Below the pieces are notes generated by a model. The model saw only the letters and a program-made list of their open reading frames with translations. It was not told the origin of the DNA and did no database searches. Position numbers and translations under genes: made by a program. Source: Caprella mutica (taxonomy: Eukaryota; Arthropoda; Malacostraca; Amphipoda; Caprellidae). Taken from it: a DNA stretch of 64,000 nt. Where the stretch lies: the NCBI GenBank assembly GCA_947561585.1, contig CANNZV010000340.1, positions 186,001 through 250,000 on the forward strand, given 5' to 3'. Shown in pieces: positions 34,474 to 44,659 of the stretch; position 1 is the first letter of the stretch; the number at the start of each line of letters is the position of its first letter.

Positions 34474-34857
34474 TGAAACCATTATACCCCATGTTAATCA
34501 CGTGAATGCATTATACCCCATGTTAATCACGTGTATGCATTATACCCCATGTTAATCACGTGTATGCATAATACCCCATGTTAATCACGTGTATGCATTA
34601 TACCCCATGTTAATCACGTGTATGCATTATACCCCATGTTAATCACGTGTATGCATTATACCCCATGTTAATCACGTGAATGCATTATACCCCAAGTTAA
34701 TCACGTGAATGCATTATACCCCATGTTAATCACGTGAATGCATTATACCCCATGTTAATCACGTGTATGCATTATACCCCATGTTAATCACGTGTATGCA
34801 TTATACCCCATGTTAATCACGTGTATGCATTATACCCCATGTTAATCACGTGAATGC
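34474..34857. repeat. 29-bp minisatellite with a CACGTG per unit
   Basis: About 13 copies of CATTATACCCCATGTTAATC plus ACGTGTATG. Every unit has the palindrome CACGTG (E-box/G-box core), spaced at 29 bp. Confidence 0.95.
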
Positions 34858-35002
34858 AAAGTAGATGGGGAGAGAGCCAAACCTACCCAAAATTAGAGAG
34901 AGTTACTCTAAATTAGAGAGAGTTAATCCCTATTTACTATGGGGTGAAAGGTGGTTAGGTTACTATCAAAGTACCTACTACTCACACTCTCCAAATAAAT
35001 TT

Positions 35003-36520
35003 GGATACTATCCACTGTACTGTCTACACTAGTTTATAGGTCTTTGGATACTATCCACTGTACTGTCTACACTAGTTTATAGGTCTTTGGATACTATCCA
35101 CTGTACTGTATACACTAGTTTTAAGGTCTTTGGATACTATCCACTGTACTGTCTACACTAGTTTAAAGGTCTTTGGATACTATCCACTGTACTGTCTACA
35201 CTAGTTTATAGGTCTTTGGATACTATCCACTTTACTGTCTACACTAGTCTATAGGTCTTTGGATACTATCCACTGTACTGTCTACACTAGTTTATAGGTC
35301 TTTGGATACTATCCACTGTACTGTCTACACTAGTTTAGAGGTCTTTGGATACTATCCACTGTACTGTCTACACTAGTCTATAGGTCTTTGGATACTATAC
35401 ACTGTACTGTCTACACTAGTTTATAGGTCTTTGGATACTATCCACTGTACTGTCTACACTAGTTTATAGGTCTTTGGATACTATCCACTGTACTGTCTAC
35501 ACTAGTCTATAGGTCTTTGGATACTATACACTGTACTGTCTATACTAGTTTATAGGTCTTTGGATACTATACACTGTACTGTCTACACTAGTTTAAAGGT
35601 CTTTGGATACTATCCACTGTACTGTCTATACTAGTTTATAGGTCTTTGGATACTATCCACTGTACTGTCTACACTAGTTTAAAGATTTTTGGATACTATC
35701 CACTGTACTGTATACACTAGTTTATAGGTCTTTGGATACTATCCACTGTACTGTCTACACTAGTCTATAGGTCTTTGGATACTATCCACTGTACTGTCTA
35801 CACTAGTTTATAGGTCTTTGGATACTATCCACTGTACTGTCTACACTAGTCTATAGGTCTTTGGATACTATACACTGTACTGTCTACACTAGTTTATAGG
35901 TCTTTGGATACTATCCACTGTACTGTCTACACTAGTTTATAGGCCTTTGGATACTATCCACTGTACTGTCTACACTAGTCTATAGGTCTTTGGATACTAT
36001 ACACTGTACTGTCTACACTAGTTTATAGGTCTTTGGATACTATCCACTGTACTGTCTATACTAGTTTATAGGTCTTTGGATACTATCCACTGTACTGTCT
36101 ACACTAGTTTAAAGATCTTTGGATACTATCCACTGTACTGTATACACTAGTTTATAAGACTTTGGATACTATACACTGTACTGTCTACACTAGTTTAAAG
36201 GTCTTTGGATACTATCCACTGTACTGTCTACACTAGTTTATAGGTCTTTGGATACTATCCACTGTACTGTCTATACTAGTTTATAGGTCTTTGGATACTA
36301 TCCACTGTACTGTCTACACTAGTTTAAAGATTTTTGGATACTATCCACTGTACTGTATACACTAGTTTATAGGTCTTTGGATACTATCCACTGTACTGTC
36401 TACACTAGTTTATAGGTCTTTGGATACTATCCACTGTACTGTCTACACTAGTTTATAGGTCTTTGGATACTATCCACTGTACTGTCTACACTAGTTTATA
36501 GGTCTTTGGATACTATCCAG
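35003..36520. repeat. 43-bp minisatellite
   Basis: About 35 copies of a 43-bp unit: GGATACTATCCACTGTACTG, TCTACACTAGTTTATAGGTC, TTT. A run of variants (TATACAC, TTTAAAGATTTTTGG, GTATACAC) appears near 35620-35720 and again near 36050-36150 and 36260-36360, showing duplication of multi-unit blocks. Confidence 0.95.
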
Positions 36521-36943
36521 CAGTCATTTTCTACTAAACAATTGTATGAAGAGATAATTACTTTGGTTATTAGCTAAATTATTACACGATTGAATAAATT
36601 ATTATTGATTTATATATTTACAGTGTCTTTTTAACTATCTGCCAGTTAACTGCCGTGACTATTTTCCACTCTCATGTGTATATTTTTTCATATTTTCCAA
36701 CTATATAATATTTTTATACGATCCTTTCAATGCAAATCAATTGGCGTAACTTTGGTGTAAAGTTTTCACGCATGGCTTTACCGCAAATATTCCCAGTGGA
36801 GAGAAATCTTCTAAATTAATATCGGCAAGGTAGCGTTTGCAAACCTCAGAAAATTGCACCCCTAAATTCTGCAGCTGCTGAAATATTCCCTCTAATTTAG
36901 AATAGGAAATAAAAGCGGGGGTAGAGGGGCTTGAAATAGAGGC
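36521..36943. other. Unique sequence, no gene seen
   Basis: Nothing is recognised in this AT-rich stretch. Confidence 0.5.
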
Positions 36944-38499
36944 ACTGTACTGTAACTAGTGACTGTACTGTAACTAGTGACTGTACTGTAGCTAGTGACT
37001 GTACTGTAGATAGTGACTGTACTGTAACTAGTGACTGTGCTGTAGCAAGTTACTGTACTGTAGCTAGTGACTGTGCTGTAGCGAGTGACTGTACTGTAGC
37101 TAGTGACTGAACTGTAGCTAGTGACTGTACTGTAGCTAGTGACTGTACTGTAGCTAGTGACTGTACTGTAGCTAGTGACTGTGCTGTAGCTAGTGACTGT
37201 GCTGTAGATAGTGACTGTGCTGTAGCAAGTTACTGTACTGTAGCTAGTGACTGTGCTGTAGCTAGTGACTGTACTGTAGCTAGTGACTGTACTGTAGCTA
37301 GTGACTGTGCTGTAGCTAGTGACTGTACTGTAGCTAGTGACTGTACTGTAGCTAGTGACTGTACTGTAGCAAGTTACTGTACTGTAGCTAGTGACTGTAT
37401 TGTAGCTAGTGACTGTACTGTAACTAGTGACTGTACTGTAGCTAGTGACTGTACTGTAGATAGTGACTGTACTGTAACTAGTGACTGTGCTGTAGCAAGT
37501 TACTGTACTGTAGCTAGTGACTGTGCTGTAGCGAGTGACTGTGCTGTAACTAGTGACTGTGCTGTAGCAAGTTACTGTACTGTAGCTAGTGACTGTGCTG
37601 TAGCTAGTGACTGTACTTAGCTAGTGACTGTACTGTAACTAGTGACTGTACTGTAACTAGTGACTGTACTGTAGCTAGTGACTGTACTGTAGCTAGTGAC
37701 TGTACTGTAGCTAGTGACTGTATTGTAGCTAGTGACTGTACTGTAACTAGTGACTGTACTGTAGCTAGTGACTGTACTGTAGATAGTGACTGTACTGTAA
37801 CTAGTGACTGTGCTGTAGCAAGTTACTGTACTGTAGCTAGTGACTGTGCTGTAGCGAGTGACTGTGCTGTAACTAGTGACTGTGCTGTAGCAAGTTACTG
37901 TACTGTAGCTAGTGACTGTGCTGTAGCTAGTGACTGTACTTAGCTAGTGACTGTACTGTAGCTAGTGACTGTGCTGTAGCTAGTGACTGTGCTGTAGCTA
38001 GTGACTGTGCTGTAGCTAGTGACTGTGCTGTAGCTAGTGACTGTGCTGTAGCTAGTGACTGTGCTGTAACTAGTGACTGTGCTGTAACTAGTGACTGTAC
38101 TGTAACTAGTAACTGTACTGTAGCTAGTGACTGTACTGTAGCTAGTGACTGTGCTGTAGCTAGTGACTGTGCTGTAGCTAGTGACTGTGCTGTAGCTAGT
38201 GACCGTGCTGTAACTAGTGACTGTGCTGTAGCTAGTGACTGTACTTAGCTAGTGACTGTACTGTAGCTAGTGACTGTGCTGTAGCTAGTGACTGTGCTGT
38301 AGCTAGTGACTGTGCTGTAGCTAGTGACTGTGCTGTAGCTAGTGACTGTGCTGTAGCTAGTGACTGTGCTGTAACTAGTGACTGTGCTGTAACTAGTGAC
38401 TGTACTGTAACTAGTAACTGTACTGTAGCTAGTGACTGTACTGTAGCTAGTGACTGTACTGTAGCTAGTGACTGTACTTAGCTAGTGACTGTACTGCAG
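36944..38499. repeat. 18-bp minisatellite (gactgtactgtagctagt)
   Basis: About 86 copies of GACTGTACTGTAGCTAGT with GTGCTG, GTAACT and GCAAGTTAC variants. A 16-bp unit (ACTTAGCTAGT) occurs at about 37615, 37935, 38245 and 38485, marking the ends of large duplicated blocks of about 240-320 bp. Confidence 0.95.
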
Positions 38500-38952
38500 T
38501 ATACAGTTAAATAAGTCAATGACACTAATTTCACAATTCAGTTTCCTATTTTCAAATCTTATAAAATGGACACATACCCTATTTAGAACAGAGGATATTT
38601 AGAAACAAAGTGTAATAATAAATTAAGGGGAAATTATTTCAAAGGAAATAACTATATAGCTATAGTGACAATACTGATTCTTTATCTTACCTCTACAAAC
38701 TGTAAGATGTTGTCTGATGGGGTGAATCGAGCCCCATATTACCATGTAAAATATGAGGTTAGAGATGTCATACTGATAGGATTAATCCTATAACTGTCAT
38801 ATTAATGATGTATTCTAAAAAGTAGATTCAGCTCTTGAAGAATGTTGTCAATTATAAGTAATTCTATACAAATCAAATTCACTGTTTCTATAAAATTTCC
38901 AAATATATAATAAAAACAGGGGATGGTGAGCTGATATAGACAGAATTACCAA
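38500..38952. other. AT-rich unique sequence
   Basis: Nothing is recognised. Confidence 0.5.
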
Positions 38953-38960
38953 CATACGAC
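38953..38960 (+). repeat. Target-site duplication, left (catacgac)
   Basis: CATACGAC directly left of foldback element 4; the identical octamer is at 40173-40180. Confidence 0.85.
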
Positions 38961-40172
38961 GGTACACGGAAAACTGCCTGGCGGAAAACTGCCAGGCGGA
39001 AAACTGCCAAGCGGAAAAATGCCAGGCGGAAAACTGCCAGGCGGAAAAATGCCAAGCGTAAAACTGCAAAGCGGAAATCTGCCAAGCGGAAAAATGCCAA
39101 GCGGAAAACTGCCAGTCACTTATTGGCAATTTTTTTTTTTACTTTTGATAAACACATTCTAAGAACATTTAAATTCATAAAAAACAGCGTTAGCCATTCG
39201 TCAAGTGATTAAGGAGACATTAATTTTTTACAGTTATAACTAAAGTATATAGATTATTGCATTACTTAATATTCAATGGGAAATAGTATTTCAACAAAGC
39301 TACTTTATTAAACACACAGCAAACCAAATTAAGTATACACAAAGAAATTAGAATTAATGACTTTTTTAAACTTATTTGTTAAGTCACGTACATTTTAAAA
39401 AAATGTATATATTTATATATCTATATAGGATTTTATATGTTTATAAGATTTATAATTTATATCTTGTATAATATATATTGAGTGTATGCTACAAAACTTA
39501 TATGTATGTTCAATATTTATTACATTTACAATTTTATTCTCCATAGCATCAACACCTTCATTTTTACAATTTTCATTTATATGTAAAAGTATTATTAATT
39601 TATATGCAATCCAATTCGAGCGAGTGAAATTGTCACAGAATTAGGTTGGTAGTATCAGTTTGACAATCATAGATGTTGTGTTGCAAATTCTAAATATTTC
39701 ACAAACATCGATCGAATTTGTTTTATAATGTGTACAAGCGAATATTAAGCTTGAAGGCTTGTTCAATTATCAAATTTTAAACAAAAAATGAAATAATTAG
39801 ACACTAAACCCGTTATGAAATGATAATGTAGAGATGAGTTGTGTAAACAAAGAAATTGTATTCTGTCCATAATACAATCATTTCTTTGTTTCTTCTTCTT
39901 TTAGTATTTTCTAAGAAAGATTTTATTTTTTAATTTATATCATGTATTCGATTTTTTATTGTAATATTTATATACTAATATATTTTATGTACTTTTATAA
40001 TGAAGAAACACTATATTTTTGTTTTGTATACTAAGTAAAAAAGAATGTTCTCCTAATTCCTTTTAACTAAGAGCAAACGTCGTTTTTTTATAAATCAAAT
40101 GTTATTACTGACTAAAGTCATTAAATTCAGTAAGTGACTGGCAGTTTTCCGCCTGGCAGTTTTCCGGACAAC
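38961..40172. mobile_element. Foldback-like element 4 with tandem-repeat TIRs and 8-bp TSD
   Basis: 1212 bp. The left arm (38961-39120) begins GGTACACGGAAAACTGCC and is about ten tandem 15-bp units of GCGGAAAACTGCCAG type, ending AGTCACTTATTGGC. The right arm (40129-40172), inverted, begins GTTGTCCGGAAAACTGCC, has two units, and ends AGTCACTTACTG, so inner as well as outer boundaries match. The interior (about 1 kb) is AT-rich without a transposase. The 8-bp CATACGAC flanks it exactly. This is the best-defined member of the family and shows insertion by transposition. The octamer length is compatible with hAT- or P-type integration, but no transposase supports either. Confidence 0.88.
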
Positions 40173-40180
40173 CATACGAC
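40173..40180 (+). repeat. Target-site duplication, right (catacgac)
   Basis: Right copy of the octamer flanking foldback element 4. Confidence 0.85.
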
Positions 40181-40187
40181 TTATTGG

Positions 40188-40745
40188 CAGTACTTTACTG
40201 CTGTACATTGGCAGTACTTTACTGCTATACATTGGCAGTACTTTACTGCAATACATTGGCAGTACTTTACTGCTGTACATTGGCAGTATTTTACTGCTTT
40301 ACATTGGCAGTACTTTACTGCTATACATTGGCAGTACTTTACTGCAATACATTGGCAGTACTTTACTGCTGTACATTGGCAGTACTTTACTGCTATACAT
40401 TGGCAGTACTTTACTGCAATACATTGGCAGTACTTTACTGCTGTACATTGGCAGTACTTTACTGCTATACATTGGCAGTACTTTACTGCAATACATTGGC
40501 AGTACTTTACTGCTGTACATTGGCAGTATTTTACTGCTTTACATTGGCAGTACTTTACTGCTATACATTGGCAGTACTTTACTGCAATACATTGGCAGTA
40601 CTTTACTGCTGTACATTGGCAGTACTTTACTGCTATACATTGGCAGTACTTTACTGCAATACATTGGCAGTACTTTACTGCTGTACATTGGCAGTATTTT
40701 ACTGCTTTACATTGGCAGTACTATACTGCTATACATTGGCAGTTT
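40188..40745. repeat. 24-bp minisatellite with a 3-unit higher order
   Basis: About 23 copies of GGCAGTACTTTACTGC plus TGTACATT, CTATACATT-type or AATACATT-type endings that cycle in threes (72 bp), with a fourth TATTTTACTGCTTTAC type at intervals. It begins eight bases after the right duplication of foldback element 4. 24 bp keeps frames open on both strands (HWQYFTAI); not genes. Confidence 0.95.
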
Positions 40746-40850
40746 TAAAAGGCATATCTGCATATCAAATTATACTAATTTTTCCTCAGTATTAGTAAGA
40801 GTTCCTAGCTAAAGGATGTCTCATCTTTTCTCTCTCTTAATCTTATATAA

Positions 40851-41412
40851 ATAGACCACCAAAGTGAAGTGAGTACCGTTCCAACTCAGCTTATCAGCCA
40901 AATATTCCTATGTTATTCGTACGGGGATAAAAATATAGCTCATGAACATCTGTATAGCTGATGATTTACTTAATTTTGGAGAGTTTCAATACAATATTTT
41001 GATACCTAATATCTAACTGCATTCATTGCTGTAAAGTTTATTGAAATAATTTTTGAAATATAAAGGTATGAGTTATTTCAGACTTTCAATGGCTAAGTGC
41101 CTGTCGTTTCGAGTGGTTGTGTGATAGGTTTGCTCGTCTCTTTAGAGCAAAGCACCACACACCTTCTCAAAGCACCCTCTGAAAAAGTATTAACTAACTT
41201 TTCTTATTTCAAAACTAGTTTGCATAAACCTTATAGCAGTGAATGCGGTTAGAAATTAGGTATCCAAATATTGAATTGAAAATCCAAGATAAAGTAAACT
41301 ATCAGCTATACAGATGTTAATGAACCTCATTTTTATCTCCGTACGAATAACATAGGAATATGTCGCTGATAAGCTGAGTTAGAACGGAGCTCACTTTACT
41401 TTCGTGGTCTAT
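40851..41412. mobile_element. MITE-like element with about 120-bp TIRs
   Basis: Left arm 40851-40974 and right arm 41293-41412 are inverted copies with scattered mismatches. Outer ends: ATAGACCACCAAAGTGAAGT and, inverted, ATAGACCACGAAAGTAAAGT. Inner words: CATCTGTATAGCTGAT on both. The interior is about 320 bp without coding capacity. I did not find a clear target duplication. It is not related in sequence to the tandem-armed foldback elements. Confidence 0.8.
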
Positions 41413-41559
41413 TGTCTCCTTTTGCTCCTAACAGTTCCCATTGAAATAAAAGTCCTTAGCCATTTTATTGATATTGACTAGAAAGTCTTGAAATGTTTCA
41501 CTAGTTATGACAAACACTTCTGCCTTCACCATTAGTACCTCCCTCCTCCCCCTTAGTAC

Positions 41560-41699
41560 CTCCTCCCATCCCCATTAGTCGCAACTCCTTCCAGTGCTTG
41601 CCCCGTGTAATGGTATTTGGGTCGTAAAGTGCGACTGTGCCGCAGTCCCCTGGGCAAACAACTGCCTTATCTCTGCACCACGTTGCCTGCCCATGTCCT
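41560..41699 (-). CDS. Candidate internal exon of an unrecognised gene
   Basis: On the minus strand a strong acceptor (TTTTCTCTTATCTCAG, AG at 41701-41700) is followed by an open segment without stops: GHGQATWCRDKAVVC, then PGDCGTVALYDPNTITRGK, then HWKELRLMGMGG. It has three cysteines, is much richer in GC than its surroundings, and does not consist of repeats. A possible donor GAG/GTACTAAG follows at 41560. The frame stays open to a TAG at about 41501 if unspliced. I do not recognise the protein. If real it belongs to a gene read leftwards, divergent from GluCl. Confidence 0.4.
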
Positions 41700-41744
41700 C
41701 TGAGATAAGAGAAAATTACCCTCAGCGTGTGCCTTGCTACCCAA

Positions 41745-41838
41745 TAGGAGGGAAATAAGGGGAAATAGGAGGGAAATAAGGAGGAAATAGGAGGGAAATA
41801 ATGGGAAATAGGAGGCAAACAGGAGGAAAATGGTACCA
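41745..41838. repeat. Short aggagggaaataa repeat
   Basis: A few degenerate 14-15-bp units of AGGAGGGAAATAAGG type just upstream (minus sense) of the candidate exon. Confidence 0.6.
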
Positions 41839-42138
41839 AAGTAATAGTAAAAGTTTAATTTAGTCCTTATCTATCAGTCGAATATTGCCTTTAACAATTT
41901 TAGTGAGTGGAGTTGTAAATGGTATTAATAATATTAATTACAATGATAAAAGTTATTATGTTACGCATTGCACTTTTAATTGATATTATTAATTACAATA
42001 CAATAATGTTTATTACTTACTGCTAAAGTTGTGTCCTAACTACAGTTGTAGTTGTTACAACTTTGTTAACCAAGTTAGTAATGTATGCAGTATAATATAT
42101 GGAAAACCTTACAGTCTGTGAATACATTACTTGAATAT

Positions 42139-42645
42139 GTTCCACACAGAGGTATTCACACAGCACTCATATGTTCCACACAGAGGCATCTACACAGCAC
42201 TCATATGTTCTACACAGAGGTATCCACACAGCACTCATATGTTCCACACAGAGGCATCTACACAGCACTCATATGTTCCACACAGAGGCATCTACACAGC
42301 ACTCATATGTTCCACACAGAGGCATTCACACAACACTCATATGTTCCACACAGCGGCATTCACACAGCACTCATATGTTCCACACAGAGGCATTCACACA
42401 GCACTCATATGTTCCACACAGAGGCATTCAAACAGCACTCATATGTTCCACACAGAGGCATTCACACAGCACTCATATGTTCCACACAGCGGCATTCACA
42501 CAGCACTCATATGTTCCACACAGAGGCATTCACACAGCACTCATATGTTCCACACAGAGGCATTCACACAGCACTCATATGTTCCACACAGAGGTATTCA
42601 CACAGCACTCATATGTTCCACACAGAGGTATTCACACAGCATTCA
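42139..42645. repeat. 34-bp minisatellite
   Basis: About 15 copies of GTTCCACACAGAGGCATTC plus ACACAGCACTCATAT. Since 34 is not a multiple of three and no frame has a stop, all three + frames remain open (170-200 codons); not genes. Confidence 0.95.
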
Positions 42646-43036
42646 TATGTATCCAGTTCACTACCTTTACTAACAATCAATAGGTAGGTACAACTCTCTC
42701 AATAGACTCTATAAAATGTATATATGTTATTATTTAATTACGATATTACCTTTACTGAATAAAGTAATTTATATTATTCCTATTGATGCTATTATTATGA
42801 ACTAGTTATTAATATAATTTTAACGCTTTTGTTCTACGATTAAAAGAATTATATTATTGTTAATAAAATTGGTATATTATATTGCGTAATGAAAAATATT
42901 CATTGGAATATGCTTAGTGGAATGCATATAATGAAATAAACCTAGTAACTTCAGAGATCTATGTAATAATATCTTTAGTGCTAATTTTCTCTCACCGTTC
43001 TAGGCCCTTTTTAAGGTTTGTTTGTTTTTTCCACAG
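42646..43036. other. AT-rich sequence upstream of GluCl exon 1
   Basis: No gene is seen. It ends with a pyrimidine tract and AG (TTTGTTTTTTCCACAG, 43021-43036) that looks like a 3' splice site. This suggests that the signal-peptide exon is preceded by at least one untranslated exon further left. No TATA box or initiator can be assigned with confidence. Confidence 0.5.
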
Positions 43037-43124
43037 AGTTTGTTGCTAAGGAAGGACACTGACATGAAGACTGCAAACAATGTGCAAAAGATAAAACATA
43101 CCGACATTTAGGAGAGAGGTAAAG
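43037..43124 (+). other. Probable 5' UTR part of GluCl exon 1, with uORF
   Basis: Lies between the acceptor-like site at 43036 and the start codon at 43125. It carries a 15-codon upstream frame (ATG 43064, TAG ending 43111) and a second short one, both in other frames and closed before the main start. Upstream frames could lower translation of GluCl, if this stretch is transcribed. Confidence 0.5.
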
Positions 43125-43195
43125 ATGGTGAACAGTATGCAGCTCTACCTGCAGCTGATGGTACTGACAGTGATAGTGGCACTGGCACAGGCAAG
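43125..43195 (+). CDS. GluCl: GluCl exon 1: signal peptide
   Basis: First coding exon of a glutamate-gated chloride channel. ATG at 43125 has a favourable context (AAAG before, G after). The 23 complete codons give MVNS then MQLYLQLMVLTVIVALAQA: a short polar start, a hydrophobic core and a small-residue AQA cleavage motif, as expected for targeting a plasma-membrane receptor. It ends in CAAG/GTGAGTGT, an excellent donor, leaving two bases (AG). The exon at 53681 supplies one base to complete Arg and then continues in the GluCl frame. The phase match and order support one gene. A 20-bp array starts about 20 bases past the donor. Confidence 0.8.
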
Positions 43196-43204
43196 GTGAG
43201 TGTA

Positions 43205-44490
43205 TGTGTAGGGGATGGTGCAGATATGTACCATGTGGTACATATCTGCACCTTGTGGTACATATGTGCACCTTGTGGTACATATCTGCTCCTTGTGGTA
43301 CATATCTGCACCTTGTGGTACATATGTGCACCTTGTGGTACATATGTGCACCTTGTGATACATATCTGCACCTTGTGGTACATATCTGCACCTTGTGGTA
43401 CATATGTGCACCTTGTGGTACATATCTGCACCTTGTGGTACATATCTGCACCTTGTGGTACATATGTGCACCTTGTGGTACATATCTGCACCTTGTGGTA
43501 CATATGTGCACCTTGTGGTACATATGTGCACCTTGTGGTACATATGTGCATCTTTTGGTACATATCTGCACCTTGTGGTACATATCTGCACCTTGTGGTA
43601 CATATGTGCACCTTGTGGTACATATGTGCACCTTTTGGTACATATCTGCACCTTGTGGTACATATCTGCACCTTGTGGTACATTTCTGCACCTTGTGGTA
43701 CATATGTGCACCTTGTGGTACATATCTGCACCTTGTGGTACATATCTGCACCTTGTGGTACATATCTGCACCTTGTGGTACATATGTGCACCTTGTGGTA
43801 CATATCTGTACCTTGTGGTACATATCTGCACCTTGTGGTACACATGTGCACCTTGTGGTACATATCTGCACCTTGTGGTACATATCTGCACCTTGTGGTA
43901 CATATGTGCACCTTGTGGTACATATCTGCACCTTGTGGTACATATCTGCACCTTGTGGTACATATCTGCTCCTTGTGGTACATATGTGCACCTTGTGGTA
44001 CATATCTGCACCTTGTGGTACATATCTGCACCTTGTGGTACATATCTGCACCTTGTGGTACACATGTGCACCTTGTGGTACATATCTGCACCTTGTGGTA
44101 CATATGTGCACCTTGTGGTACACATGTGCACCTTGTGGTACATATCTGCACCTTGTGGTACATATCTGCACCTTGTGGTACATATGTGCACCTTGTGGTA
44201 ACATATCTGCACCTTGTTGTACATATCTGCACCTCGTGGTACACATGTGCACCTTGTGGTACATATCTGCACCTTGTGGTACATATGTGCACCTTGTGGT
44301 ACATATGTGCACCTTGTGGTACATACCTGCACCTTGTGGTACATATCTGCACCTTGTGGTACATATGTGCACCTTGTGGTACATATGTGCACCTTTTGGT
44401 ACATATCTGCACCTTGTGGTACATATGTGCACCTTTTGGTACATATCTGCACCTTGTGGTACATATCTGCACCTTGTGGTACTCATGTAT
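43205..44490. repeat. 20-bp minisatellite (gtgcaccttgtggtacatat)
   Basis: About 64 copies in strict 20-bp register, with CTGCACC/GTGCACC alternation. Each unit has the near-palindromes GGTACATATGTGCACC or GGTACATATCTGCACC. No frame has stops, giving six large false frames (YVPQGADMYHKVQIC and similar). Confidence 0.96.
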
Positions 44491-44659
44491 ACCAAGTGAT
44501 GATGCACTGTTTGACCTGAAATGACCTAATTTCCGAGTTGCCTTTGCAACACCAAACAAGATCAATAAACGAGTTAGAAATGAAGTCATTTTCTGCCTTT
44601 CAATAATTGAACTCGATAGCTAAATACCCCCCTCCCCTTGTCTTTCTCTCTCTCACTTT

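Noticed and set aside
34474..34857. CRISPR array (29-bp repeats)
   Set aside because: Units are contiguous with no unique spacers, and the DNA is eukaryotic. The same holds for the 28-, 31- and 34-bp arrays.
36590..36945. tRNA or small RNA gene in the non-repeat island
   Set aside because: I could not fold a cloverleaf or find A and B box spacing; nothing there supports an RNA gene.
43011..44589. Several frames of 430-498 codons on both strands
   Set aside because: They are products of the stop-free 20-bp repeat in intron 1 of GluCl; five overlapping frames cannot all be genes.
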